This document shows, piece by piece, positions 17,467-25,002 of a DNA stretch of 64,000 nucleotides. The DNA is from an uncultured Bacteroidota bacterium (GTDB taxonomy: Bacteria > Bacteroidota > Bacteroidia > Bacteroidales > P3), in the NCBI GenBank assembly GCA_902774845.1, contig CACYJU010000012.1, positions 1 through 64,000 on the forward strand, read 5' to 3'. The notes beneath the pieces are model-generated. The model ran no database searches, had not been told where the DNA came from, and was given only the letters and a program-made list of their open reading frames with translations. The position numbers and the translations under genes are program-made. Position 1 is the first letter of the stretch; each line of letters begins with the position of its first letter.

Positions 17467-18183
17467 TTAGAACAGCGACAGATGGCGCAGGCCTTTGTCG
17501 CAGTATTTTTTATATGGACACTCGTATGGCGTGGTGCAGCGGTCGCCTGGCGAGATGTCCGGTTCGCCACCTTTGAGCACCTCCTTCATGCAGGAGATGT
17601 TATTCGAAATCAGCGCATGCTGTAAGGCCAACTCCTCGGTGAGATTGACAATCTTGAAATTGGAGGACATGTCGGACTTGTCTGACGGGTCAGACTTGTC
17701 GGACTTTTCTGCCTGGTCCGACATCCCATTATACACCACACTAAAACTCCTCACCTCGCGGCAATGTGAAATAACATAGTGCTGCACAGCCGCATCCTTC
17801 TTGTAGGTCTCGCTCAGCGTAGTGCCGCTCTTCACCTCATAGATATCCAACCTGCCGTCGGCGTTCTTGTGCACCACGTCGGCAAGGACGAGCACATTGT
17901 CGAAAAGGAAGCCAGCCTCGAAGAGATCCACCTCACCATCACGTTGCAACACCTCCTCAGTAAACGAAGGATAGTCGTTGAAACGGTTACGCAAAGCGGC
18001 GCTGACATCCACCGCATCAGGAAACTGGTCCTTGAACAGGCGCTCGAACTCGCGCCCACGGTCGAACTTACGCATCGTCTCGCGGCTGTACTGCGCCAAC
18101 TCGGGGTGATAGACATCGAGCCACAACGCACGACTGCATTGCAGCCCCCGAATATATTTCGACTTGCTGAGAAAGTACTTCAT
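17467..18183 (-). CDS. Cas4/DUF2779-like PD-(D/E)XK nuclease-fold protein
   Basis: A 238-residue protein starting MKYFLSKSKYIRGLQCSRALWL, typical of the DUF2779/Cas4-like group. The nuclease core is suggested by the Asp in VLADVVHK and by DIYEVKSG (the E-x-K signature). Four cysteines fit an iron-sulfur cluster: one in LQCSRALW and three in DRCTTPYECPYKKYC. It ends right after that cluster and lacks the longer C-terminal part of many DUF2779 proteins. Residues about 154-174 are an SDKSDPSDKSD run encoded by a 9-bp array, between the nuclease core and the C-terminal cluster. Its start overlaps the upstream LOG gene by 4 bases. No cas genes are nearby, so a CRISPR role is unlikely. Confidence 0.75.
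   Translation of the reverse strand: MKYFLSKSKYIRGLQCSRALWLDVYHPELAQYSRETMRKFDRGREFERLFKDQFPDAVDVSAALRNRFNDYPSFTEEVLQRDGEVDLFEAGFLFDNVLVLADVVHKNADGRLDIYEVKSGTTLSETYKKDAAVQHYVISHCREVRSFSVVYNGMSDQAEKSDKSDPSDKSDMSSNFKIVNLTEELALQHALISNNISCMKEVLKGGEPDISPGDRCTTPYECPYKKYCDKGLRHLSLF
17662..17722. repeat. 9-bp GTCNGACNN array inside the Cas4-like gene
   Basis: About seven 9-base units, with clear cores at 17671, 17680, 17689, 17698 and 17716. In the minus-strand gene they are read in frame as KSDKSDPSDKSD. One unit (TTCTGCCTG) is diverged. Confidence 0.85.
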
Positions 18184-18728
18184 CGCAGCAGTTTGATTGT
18201 CTCGTCGAGCGTGGTTGCAGACAGCAACCCACAGTCTCCATGCAACAAGCCCTCCTTCCGCATCAGGTCGAGCTGAGAGAGCAATGAACTATAAAAGCCA
18301 TCGACATCAAACATTATCATTGGCTTGGCAGGCTTGTCGGCGTTTCCGCTGAAACGGCGCAGCTGGTTTGCCACCGCCACCTCGAACAACTCGTCCAATG
18401 TGCCTATGCCGCCCGGCAACGCCACGAAAGCGTCGCACATGGCGATGATTCGCTCCTTCCGCTCTGCCATCGACCGCACCCGTATTATCTCGCTCACCTG
18501 TTGCGACTGGATTACGTCTTCGGGAAACAATGTCGGGATGACAGCAACCACTCTCCCACCCTCGTTCATAGCCGCAGAACTGACGACCCCCATAAGGCCG
18601 AGATTGCTTCCGCCATAGACGAGGGCGTGTCCTTCATCTGCGATAGCACGACCCAACTCACGAGCGGCTGCCACATATTTTTCACTAAGGGGCAAAGAAG
18701 CTCCGCAAAAAACCGCAACAGTCTTCAT
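18180..18728 (-). CDS. LOG-family nucleotide phosphoribohydrolase (TIGR00730)
   Basis: A 182-residue Rossmann-like protein. The family signatures are present: MKTVAVFCGAS at the start, YGGSNLGLMGVV, and PGGIGTLDELFE (the PGGxGTxxE motif). Such enzymes cleave nucleoside 5'-monophosphates between base and ribose phosphate and are often labelled 'lysine decarboxylase-like' or cytokinin-activating. Its start shares a base with the stop of the upstream esterase gene, and its end overlaps the Cas4-like gene by 4 bases, so the three genes are translated as a coupled set. The real substrate here is unknown. Confidence 0.92.
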   Translation of the reverse strand: MKTVAVFCGASLPLSEKYVAAARELGRAIADEGHALVYGGSNLGLMGVVSSAAMNEGGRVVAVIPTLFPEDVIQSQQVSEIIRVRSMAERKERIIAMCDAFVALPGGIGTLDELFEVAVANQLRRFSGNADKPAKPMIMFDVDGFYSSLLSQLDLMRKEGLLHGDCGLLSATTLDETIKLLR

Positions 18729-19813
18729 CAGATCACCACCACCTTTCGTGATGCCCCACTACGGTCAACCAGAACATACAACCCCTTTGCAAGGTTCCGT
18801 ACATCGACCCGGGTGACCCCCGGCTCGAAGTCATCCTGCATGACGGAATAGCCCCTGCTGTCGAGAAGCGTCAGCACAGTGGACTCAGATGTCCTCACAT
18901 AAAGGCTACCGGATGCAGGATTGGGCCAGACATCAAAGCGTGGAGCAGTATCCCTAGGTTCGTTGCAACCCAGCGACGAACCGTCGCCGAGGAAGAACTT
19001 GTGTATGACATCGAAATAGTCGATGTCGTGGGTGGTGCTGTCGAGATAGAAGTCGTGCGAGCCACCGATGACTTTTATTAGTTGAAACTCAGCATCACCG
19101 CCAGTATATCTGTAACGCACGAAACTCAAGCCGTCGTTCACTCGGTCGGGCAGACTGTCGACTTCAGGTGTGTCGTCACAGTCGTTCCAACCCGTCCAGT
19201 AATTCACTATCGAATCGACGCCGATGCCGATATTGCCGAAATAAGACGAACCACCGTTCCAGCCCACCACGTTGTCGGAGGTGCCGTGGATGTGCAGCAT
19301 GCGCACAGGTGCCACCGGCACCTCGTCGGCAAGGGCGAAGGTAATGAGGCCGCTGACGGGAGCGCAGGCGTTTATGCGGTCGCCGTGTTCGATAGCCATC
19401 TTATGGGTCATGAAGCCACCCATCGAGAAGCCCGTGAAGAAGAGGCTGTCGGTGTTCACCTTGCCAATGCCGGCGAGCGAGTCAACCAGCGCCAAGAAGA
19501 AGCCCGCGTCGTCGGCAGTACCGCCGAAGCCCACATTCCACATCGTGCTGCCCTGCACGCTCATTGCCTGCGGCACGAGGATAATCCATCCGTATTCGTT
19601 GGCCAGCGATGCAAAGTTCATATCGCTGGCACAACGAGTGATGTTGTCGCCCAAGCCATGCAGGAAGTACATCACAGGAAGCACTCCGGTGCGGCTGGAC
19701 GGTTCGAACATCAGATACTGCCGCTGCGTGTTCTGCCAGCGGAAAGTCAGCGTCTGGGCACCAGCCGAGACGAGCATCAGCAATGCAGCCGCCAAGAGCA
19801 ATGTCCTTTTCAT
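18728..19813 (-). CDS. Secreted CE1-type esterase with type IX sorting domain
   Basis: A 361-residue exported hydrolase. Residues 1-19 are a signal peptide (ending SAGAQ). The alpha/beta-hydrolase domain (about 25-275) resembles feruloyl esterase/PHB depolymerase proteins: YFLHGLGDN (oxyanion region), GFSMGG with catalytic Ser near 133, HGTSDNVVGW, and GGSHDFY with the likely catalytic His near 253. Residues about 290-361 are a type A T9SS C-terminal domain (FDVWPNPASGSLYV, then KGLYVLV and RKVVVI). It should cross the outer membrane through the T9SS encoded at 50.6-57.8 kb. The substrate could be an acetylated or feruloylated polysaccharide; this is inference. Confidence 0.9.
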   Translation of the reverse strand: MKRTLLLAAALLMLVSAGAQTLTFRWQNTQRQYLMFEPSSRTGVLPVMYFLHGLGDNITRCASDMNFASLANEYGWIILVPQAMSVQGSTMWNVGFGGTADDAGFFLALVDSLAGIGKVNTDSLFFTGFSMGGFMTHKMAIEHGDRINACAPVSGLITFALADEVPVAPVRMLHIHGTSDNVVGWNGGSSYFGNIGIGVDSIVNYWTGWNDCDDTPEVDSLPDRVNDGLSFVRYRYTGGDAEFQLIKVIGGSHDFYLDSTTHDIDYFDVIHKFFLGDGSSLGCNEPRDTAPRFDVWPNPASGSLYVRTSESTVLTLLDSRGYSVMQDDFEPGVTRVDVRNLAKGLYVLVDRSGASRKVVVI

Positions 19814-19825
19814 AATCTGATATTT

Positions 19826-20356
19826 CTAAAAGATCAGCTTCTTAGTCGTCACCGTATCCTGTCCTGCAATGGTGTCAATCGGCACAATGGTGTCCGTCGG
19901 GAACACAGGAGCTACATACTCTTTCCGCTCGAACTCCCAGAGGCCGAAACCGTAGCGGCGGTCGCCGTTGGAGGCGTTAAGCTCGTAACGCTCAGACAAC
20001 GTCAGAGTTTTTTTGCCTATGTCCTTCACGGTCCACCTGATGCGAACCCCGTTAGCATATAATATATGTATATCACTTCCCTCAATCGTGTAGGTCACCT
20101 GCGACCGTTCGAGTTCCGTTCCTTCAACCACCTCGAACGAGTACCCGCTTCCGTTATTATGGAAGACGAACCCCCAACTGTCCATGTGCTCGATGGGTTC
20201 CGGGATATATTGGTTGAAGATGGTCTCCTCGGTAAAACCGTCTTCGGTCACAATCTGCCACCTACCAACGATAAGTTCTTCATAATCTTTCTTGCATGCC
20301 GTCAAGGAGACGATGGCAACCAAGACAAAGCATACCGACAGAATTCTCTTTATCAT
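19826..20356 (-). CDS. Lipocalin-like lipoprotein, unknown function
   Basis: A 176-residue protein with a lipoprotein signal (IVSLTACKKD, lipid-attachment Cys at about 21). The phrase LIVGRWQIVTEDG after the lipobox and the alternating beta pattern (YTIEGSDIHILYANG, RWTVKDIGKKTLTLSE) match small lipocalin-like Bacteroidota lipoproteins. The C-terminus is rich in Thr, Ile and Asp (TDTIVPIDTIAGQDT). It probably sits in the envelope. It lies just upstream of the esterase gene on the same strand, 12 bases away, and 24 bases downstream of the transketolase C-half. No function can be assigned. Confidence 0.8.
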   Translation of the reverse strand: MIKRILSVCFVLVAIVSLTACKKDYEELIVGRWQIVTEDGFTEETIFNQYIPEPIEHMDSWGFVFHNNGSGYSFEVVEGTELERSQVTYTIEGSDIHILYANGVRIRWTVKDIGKKTLTLSERYELNASNGDRRYGFGLWEFERKEYVAPVFPTDTIVPIDTIAGQDTVTTKKLIF

Positions 20357-20380
20357 GATATAATATAGAAGCTGTTTGAA

Positions 20381-21334
20381 TTACTTGCGTTTCAGCACGG
20401 CGTGCACCTTCTCTATGATGTCAGCGGCACGGAGGTGGTAGTTGGTGAGCATCTCGTCGGGGGTGCCGCTCTCACCAAACTTGTCGTCTACCGCCACATA
20501 CTCCATCGGAGTGGGGCAATGCATAGCGAGGGTCTGAGCCACGCTGTCGCCGAGTCCGCCGTTGATGAGGTGCTCCTCGCAGGTGACAACGGCGCCGGTC
20601 TTGCGGGCGCTGGCCACGATGGCGTTCACGTCGAGCGGCTTGATGGTGTGGATGTTTATCACTTCGGCGCTGATGCCTTCCTTCTCCAGCTGCTCAGCAG
20701 CCTGCAGGGCTTCCCACACGAGGTGACCGCAGGCGAAGAGGGTGACGTCCTTACCCTCATTCAGAAGCTGGGCTTTGCCGATTTCGAACTTCTCTCCCTC
20801 CGGCAGAAAGCAGGGCATCTTGGAGCGACCGAGGCGCAGGTAGACGGGACCGACATGCTCGGCGGCGGCCAGCGTGGCGGCCTTAGCCTGGTTGAAGTCG
20901 GCGGGCACCAGCACAGTCATGTTGGGCAGCACCTTCATGAGGGCGATGTCCTCCATAGTCTGGTGGGTAGCGCCGTCCTCGCCGAGGGAGATGCCAGCAT
21001 GCGAGCCACAGATCTTGACGTTCTTGTTGCTATAGGCCATCACCTGACGAATCTGGTCATAGACACGTCCGGTGACGAACTCGGCGAAGCCCCCGATGAA
21101 GGGCACCTTGCCGCAGAGGCTCAAGCCGGCGGCGATGCCGACCATGTTGGCCTCGGCGATGCCACACTGGATGAAGCGCTCTGGGAACTCCTTGGCGAAG
21201 CCGTCCATCTTGACGCTGCCTTTCACGTCGGCGCTGAGAGCGACGACATTGCTGTTACGCTTGCCAGCCTCCACAAGGCCTTCGCCCATGCCGGCACGCA
21301 ACTCTTTGCTTGATTTGATTTCGTAGTGAGTCAT
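20381..21334 (-). CDS. Transketolase C-terminal half (split transketolase)
   Basis: A 317-residue protein corresponding to the pyrimidine-binding and C-terminal domains of transketolase: SADVKGSVKMDGF, FIQCGIAEANMVGIAAGLSL (catalytic Glu for TPP activation), HAGISLGEDGATHQ, and the C-terminal fold from about residue 190. It needs the N-terminal half to work in the non-oxidative pentose phosphate pathway. That half is at 23444-24292, separated by two other genes and about 2.1 kb. The gap between this gene and the four-helix-bundle gene contains a 9-bp array. Split transketolases normally have adjacent halves, so the interruption is odd. The sequence itself looks intact. Confidence 0.92.
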   Translation of the reverse strand: MTHYEIKSSKELRAGMGEGLVEAGKRNSNVVALSADVKGSVKMDGFAKEFPERFIQCGIAEANMVGIAAGLSLCGKVPFIGGFAEFVTGRVYDQIRQVMAYSNKNVKICGSHAGISLGEDGATHQTMEDIALMKVLPNMTVLVPADFNQAKAATLAAAEHVGPVYLRLGRSKMPCFLPEGEKFEIGKAQLLNEGKDVTLFACGHLVWEALQAAEQLEKEGISAEVINIHTIKPLDVNAIVASARKTGAVVTCEEHLINGGLGDSVAQTLAMHCPTPMEYVAVDDKFGESGTPDEMLTNYHLRAADIIEKVHAVLKRK

Positions 21335-21381
21335 TGTTATTTTGTTTTTTGTTTTTTGTTATCGTTTTCTGTTTTATGGGG

Positions 21382-21417
21382 GTCGGACTGGTCGGACTGG
21401 TCAGACTGGTCGGACCA
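21382..21417. repeat. 9-bp GTCNGACNN array, left flank of four-helix-bundle gene
   Basis: Four units (GTCGGACTG, GTCGGACTG, GTCAGACTG, GTCGGACCA). It ends one base from the stop codon of the four-helix-bundle gene. The variable central base is a purine on the plus strand in every unit. Confidence 0.9.
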
Positions 21418-21418
21418 A

Positions 21419-21997
21419 CTATCCTTTATTTTGGTTGCGGTAAGCGACACGCGCTTTTGTCATTTGCTCGCGGACACCTCCCTCTTCCAAAAATTGCTGT
21501 TGTTGTTTCTCTATTAGTTTCCGCAACATATAGGTTGCTTGATTGATGAGTGTGATGCAGAGGTTCGCCAGCTCTTCGGCGTTCATCTTCTGCATAAGGG
21601 TCGTGTATTCTGCATCTATCTTTTCGCTGCGGGCATACTCTCGCATTGGTTCATATCTAGGGTGTCCCGTTTTCCATTGATCAAGACCGTGTTGTCTTAG
21701 ATAGTCCTCATAGTCAACCATCAACTCCTCCAGACTAGCCTTTGCCACGTTGGTAAGCTTTATCTCCGTCTCACGCGACGTGGTGGCAGCCTCGCTTCCC
21801 TCTGCAATATTCTGCTTGCCGCTCCGTGCCGCCTGCACCATCTGGTCCATAGTTCTATCTCCCTTTTCGAGGTAAGTATGAGCAAAATGATAAGTCAGAT
21901 CACAAACAATTTCCGTAACCTTATATACCCGTAACCTACGGTAGCCACCAAGTGGCTTCAAAAAAGGGGCAGGAGTATTATTGTTACTGTTTATCAT
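21419..21997 (-). CDS. Four-helix-bundle protein, S23/IVP-like with suffix domain
   Basis: A 192-residue mostly helical protein. It carries the signatures of the four-helix-bundle family first found in 23S rRNA intervening sequences: GGYRRLRVYKVTEIVCDLTY, QMVQAARSGKQNIAEGSEA, ETEIKLTNVAKASLEELMVDYEDYL, and the tail VREQMTKARV typical of the 'suffix' subgroup. The family is related to Avd of diversity-generating retroelements, but no reverse transcriptase is nearby. The molecular role of free-standing copies is not established. The ATG at 21997 is chosen; a GTG three codons upstream is also possible. The gene is tightly bracketed by two 9-bp arrays of opposite polarity and sits between the halves of a split transketolase. 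Confidence 0.88.
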   Translation of the reverse strand: MINSNNNTPAPFLKPLGGYRRLRVYKVTEIVCDLTYHFAHTYLEKGDRTMDQMVQAARSGKQNIAEGSEAATTSRETEIKLTNVAKASLEELMVDYEDYLRQHGLDQWKTGHPRYEPMREYARSEKIDAEYTTLMQKMNAEELANLCITLINQATYMLRKLIEKQQQQFLEEGGVREQMTKARVAYRNQNKG

Positions 21998-22018
21998 CTT
22001 TGTCACTTTTTTTGATTT

Positions 22019-22054
22019 GTCTGACCCGTCCGACTAGTCTGACTAGTCCGACAC
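22019..22054. repeat. 9-bp GTCNGACNN array, right flank of four-helix-bundle gene
   Basis: Four units (GTCTGACCC, GTCCGACTA, GTCTGACTA, GTCCGACAC). The central base is a pyrimidine on the plus strand in every unit, the reverse of the left array, so the two arrays are inverted relative to each other. It ends 6 bases before the stop codon of the vWA gene. Confidence 0.9.
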
Positions 22055-22060
22055 TCTCTC

Positions 22061-23437
22061 TCATTCAATCTTTATTGCTGTCTGCTTGCCAGAGGCAATG
22101 GTGGCTGACAGACTTCTTGTCTCGCGGTTCTTTTCTTTCGCCGAAGGGCGCACCAGCAGTATGTAGTCGCCAGGCATCAGTATCAGGTTTTCACCTGCGG
22201 GGTTCGGCACGAACTCACGTACCAGCTGCATCCTGCCGTCGCGCATCTCGAAGACGCTGACCTGCCGCCTTGCCTTCATACGCTCTATCATCAGCATCCC
22301 GGGGGCGGGTATCGCCAGCTCGGTCACCGCGTCCTTGCGAATCTCCACATTGTTTATCGCTATCGGCGGAGTGGAGAGTATCTCCACATCATAGACCCCA
22401 GCCAAATATTTCACGCTGTCGCCCAACATCTGTGTGCCAGCCATCTCAGCCTTGCCGCTCTGGCGCACCACCACAGGATAGTCCGGCACAGACCACACCA
22501 CCCGCTTGTCCTCGCGCCTGACACAAAGCCTTCCCTCCTCCACGACGGAGGCGAGGGTGTAAACCCTGTCGGCCCGAAAGGTCCTGTTGCGGAACACTAT
22601 CGAAGGCCGCGTATTTACCTCCACGTCGTAGTCGATCAGCGGATCGACCGTAAGGGTGTCCGCCGCACGCCTGCCGGCGTAAATCCTCGTATAGACAGGC
22701 TTACGGTTCTGCCGGTCGTAGAAGACCACCGGCACATCATCGACGTATTTTTCCCCTTCCCCGGTGGTGAGGCAGACCGTAACACGCGACTCCGACCGAG
22801 CGGCGTGGAAGAGCTGCTGCAGCTCGCCGGCAAACGACTCCTCGTTCTCGATCGGTATGACCGTGCCGGCGCAGTCGAGCGTGGCGTTCTTGCGGGTTCC
22901 AGCCGCGATGTTCAGTATGAAAGTCCTGACCACGCGTCCGCTCTGCTGGATTTTGCCTGCCACCTCGCAGATATTGCTTCCGCCGTTCGAGCCGTCGGTT
23001 ATGACGAATATCACGTTGCGCGACGAGTCGCCCACAGGGAAGTCGCCCACAGCACCGTCCAACGCCGTAGCCGCCGAGCAGCCGCCGTTGGGCACAAGAG
23101 TCTTTATCTTGCTCTGCAGCTGATAGTGGTTGTTGGGCTCGAACGGACACTCCAGACGAGTGCCGTAGGAGTTCTGGTTAAGATGGCCGAAGACACGCAT
23201 CGCCACCTCGACACCGCTGTTGTCAGGGACGCTGTCGAGGAAATGCAGCAACACCCGCTGCGTCACCTTTATCTTCGAGTCGCTCTGCCAACGCTCCCAC
23301 ATGCTGCGCGAACAGTCAACCAGCAGCAGTATGCGCACCTTCTCGGAACCACGGACAGCCGTTTTAGCGTCCTGGACTCCAGCGAAAAGGGGCAGGCTGA
23401 CAAAAAGCCACAATGCTATGGACAAGAACTTTCTCAA
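22061..23437 (-). CDS. Exported von Willebrand factor A domain protein
   Basis: A 458-residue protein with a signal peptide (about 1-20, FVSLPLFAG). The vWA domain (about 35-215) has an intact MIDAS motif: LLLVDCSRSMW (DxSxS from D41), then a Thr region near SAATALDGAVGDF and the Asp of VIFVITDGSNGG. The C-terminal half (about 220-458) is beta-rich and resembles carboxypeptidase-regulatory/Ig-type modules (YTLASVVEEGRLCVRRE; PGDYILLV). The start codon is TTG at 23437, 6 bases after the transketolase N-half stop. It likely acts in the periplasm or on the surface, binding a protein partner through a metal. Why it lies between the transketolase halves is unknown. Confidence 0.85.
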   Translation of the reverse strand: MRKFLSIALWLFVSLPLFAGVQDAKTAVRGSEKVRILLLVDCSRSMWERWQSDSKIKVTQRVLLHFLDSVPDNSGVEVAMRVFGHLNQNSYGTRLECPFEPNNHYQLQSKIKTLVPNGGCSAATALDGAVGDFPVGDSSRNVIFVITDGSNGGSNICEVAGKIQQSGRVVRTFILNIAAGTRKNATLDCAGTVIPIENEESFAGELQQLFHAARSESRVTVCLTTGEGEKYVDDVPVVFYDRQNRKPVYTRIYAGRRAADTLTVDPLIDYDVEVNTRPSIVFRNRTFRADRVYTLASVVEEGRLCVRREDKRVVWSVPDYPVVVRQSGKAEMAGTQMLGDSVKYLAGVYDVEILSTPPIAINNVEIRKDAVTELAIPAPGMLMIERMKARRQVSVFEMRDGRMQLVREFVPNPAGENLILMPGDYILLVRPSAKEKNRETRSLSATIASGKQTAIKIE

Positions 23438-23443
23438 AACAGA

Positions 23444-24292
23444 TTAAAAATCCCCGAGAGTTTCGTTCAGCTGAGCCAGAGCCTTGGGCAGGTCGTCGGC
23501 CGAGAGGACGGCACCGTGATATTTGTTGGTGTCTTGCATGAAATCGACGCCGTAGCCCATCTTGGTTTTCAGTATGACGCACACAGGGCTGCCCTGACCG
23601 GTCATCGACTTGGCCTTAGCCATACCGTCGAGCACCTGCTGCATATCGTTGCCGTTGTCGATGACGACGACCTTCCAGAGGAAGCTCTCGAACTTGGCCT
23701 TGAGGTCGCCGAGGGTCATCACCTCATCGACGGTAGCGTCGATCTGCTGGTTGTTGTAGTCGATGGTGGCAATGAGGTTGTCCACGTGCTTAGCACCAGC
23801 GAACATGGCGGCCTCCCAAATCTGACCTTCCTCCAGCTCGCCGTCGCCGTGCATGGTGTAGACGATGTGCTTGTCGCCCGTCATCTTCTTGCCGAGGGCT
23901 GCGCCCACACCCACGCTGAGGCCCTGACCGAGCGAACCCGAAGCCATGCGGATGCCAGGCAAGTTGTGAGCAGTCGAAGGATGACCCTGCAGACGGGTAC
24001 CGAACTTGCGGAAGGTAGCCAACTCAGCCACGGGGAAGAAGCCACGGCGAGCCATAGTGCTGTAGATGACCGGCGTGATGTGGCCCTGCGAGACGAAGAG
24101 CATGTCCTCGCCCTCGCCGCTCATGGTGAACTTGGCTGGGTCAAAGTCCATAAGGTTGAAGTTCATAGCCACAAACCAGTCGGCGGTGCCGAGCGAGCCG
24201 CCCGGGTGTCCGCTCTTGGCGTTGGTGGTCATACGAAGGATGTCGCGACGCACTTGGGTCGCAATCTGCTGGAGTTCTGCTGTTGTTTTCAT
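23444..24292 (-). CDS. Transketolase N-terminal half (TPP-binding)
   Basis: A 282-residue protein equal to the TPP/pyrophosphate-binding domain of transketolase. Visible motifs: TTNAKSGHPGGSLGTADWFV, the TPP fold GDGELEEGQIWEAAMFAG (GDG start), and YNNQQIDATVDEV. It should pair with the C-half at 20381-21334 to form the active enzyme. The gene is first in its transcription unit, with a good promoter (TATCTTTG at 24368-24375) and an ATG at 24292. It is followed almost at once by the vWA gene, so the vWA and four-helix-bundle genes probably share this transcript. Confidence 0.93.
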   Translation of the reverse strand: MKTTAELQQIATQVRRDILRMTTNAKSGHPGGSLGTADWFVAMNFNLMDFDPAKFTMSGEGEDMLFVSQGHITPVIYSTMARRGFFPVAELATFRKFGTRLQGHPSTAHNLPGIRMASGSLGQGLSVGVGAALGKKMTGDKHIVYTMHGDGELEEGQIWEAAMFAGAKHVDNLIATIDYNNQQIDATVDEVMTLGDLKAKFESFLWKVVVIDNGNDMQQVLDGMAKAKSMTGQGSPVCVILKTKMGYGVDFMQDTNKYHGAVLSADDLPKALAQLNETLGDF

Positions 24293-24367
24293 TATTCAGA
24301 TATTTTTATTTGTCTAACCATCTATCCATCGCCACTATAGGGCGACGAGCATGTTTTTTATTGACGG

Positions 24368-24399
24368 CAAAGATACATTAAATTTGGTTACTTTGCCAA
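24368..24399 (-). promoter_or_regulatory. Promoter of the transketolase N-half transcript
   Basis: On the minus strand TATCTTTG (24368-24375) lies 21 bases after TTG (24397-24399), within a divergent promoter region. Confidence 0.65.
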
Positions 24400-24405
24400 T
24401 AAAGA

Positions 24406-24437
24406 TTTGCACAGATTGAAGGTTTATGCTATTTTTG
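24406..24437 (+). promoter_or_regulatory. Promoter of the DUF4878-like lipoprotein gene
   Basis: TTTG (24406-24409), a 20-base spacer and TATTTTTG (24430-24437) match both Bacteroidota promoter elements. The start codon is 80 bases downstream. Confidence 0.7.
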
Positions 24438-24517
24438 CAAACGTGGAGAACGTCACCACCACATCGAACAGCATTAGTTATCATAATGTTAATAACTCAC
24501 ACTAACATCTTCAAGTT

Positions 24518-24997
24518 ATGAAAGACAAAGTCATTCTCACCTTCGCCTCCTTGCTTATCTGCGCCTTGGCCCTCGTCGGATGCAAGAAAGACAGCCCCCG
24601 CGCCTATATAGACAAGCTCTATACCGCAACCATGAACCAAGATTACGAGACCATGGTCGACATGATGCCCGACAGCGAGGGCAAGTCCGAAGAAGAGCGC
24701 CAGGGCATCATCGAGATGATGAAGCTCTTCGACGAGTTCTCCGGCGGCGTGAAAGACTACAAGATCCTCTCAGAGCAAATATCCAAAGACGGCAAACATG
24801 CAGTCGTTAAAGTGCAGGTAACCTTCGGCGACGGCGAGATAACCGAAGAGACCGCCGAACTAGTCAAGACCGACAAAGGCTGGGGACCCGACCCAGCTCA
24901 GTATGAAGCCGAGGAAGAAGCCGAAGAAAGTTTCGACCCAAACGAATGGGCTGACGAGATGGGCATTGAACTTGACGAGGAAGACTCAGAAGAATAG
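24518..24997 (+). CDS. DUF4878-like lipoprotein
   Basis: A 159-residue protein with a lipobox (ALALVGCKKD, Cys near 22). The mature part (SPRAYIDKLYTATMNQDYETMVDMMP and ISKDGKHAVVKVQVTFGDGE) resembles the small cystatin/NTF2-like DUF4878 lipoproteins of Bacteroidota. The tail from about 125 is very acidic (EAEEEAEESF, DEEDSEE). It is probably envelope-anchored; the function is not known. It is followed after 5 bases by an EamA transporter that starts with TTG, so the two genes are probably one operon. Confidence 0.82.
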   Translation: MKDKVILTFASLLICALALVGCKKDSPRAYIDKLYTATMNQDYETMVDMMPDSEGKSEEERQGIIEMMKLFDEFSGGVKDYKILSEQISKDGKHAVVKVQVTFGDGEITEETAELVKTDKGWGPDPAQYEAEEEAEESFDPNEWADEMGIELDEEDSEE

Positions 24998-25002
24998 TCG
25001 TC

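Noticed and set aside
21419..21997. Diversity-generating retroelement, because the four-helix-bundle protein is related to Avd
   Set aside because: No reverse transcriptase gene, template repeat or variable repeat is visible in the window.
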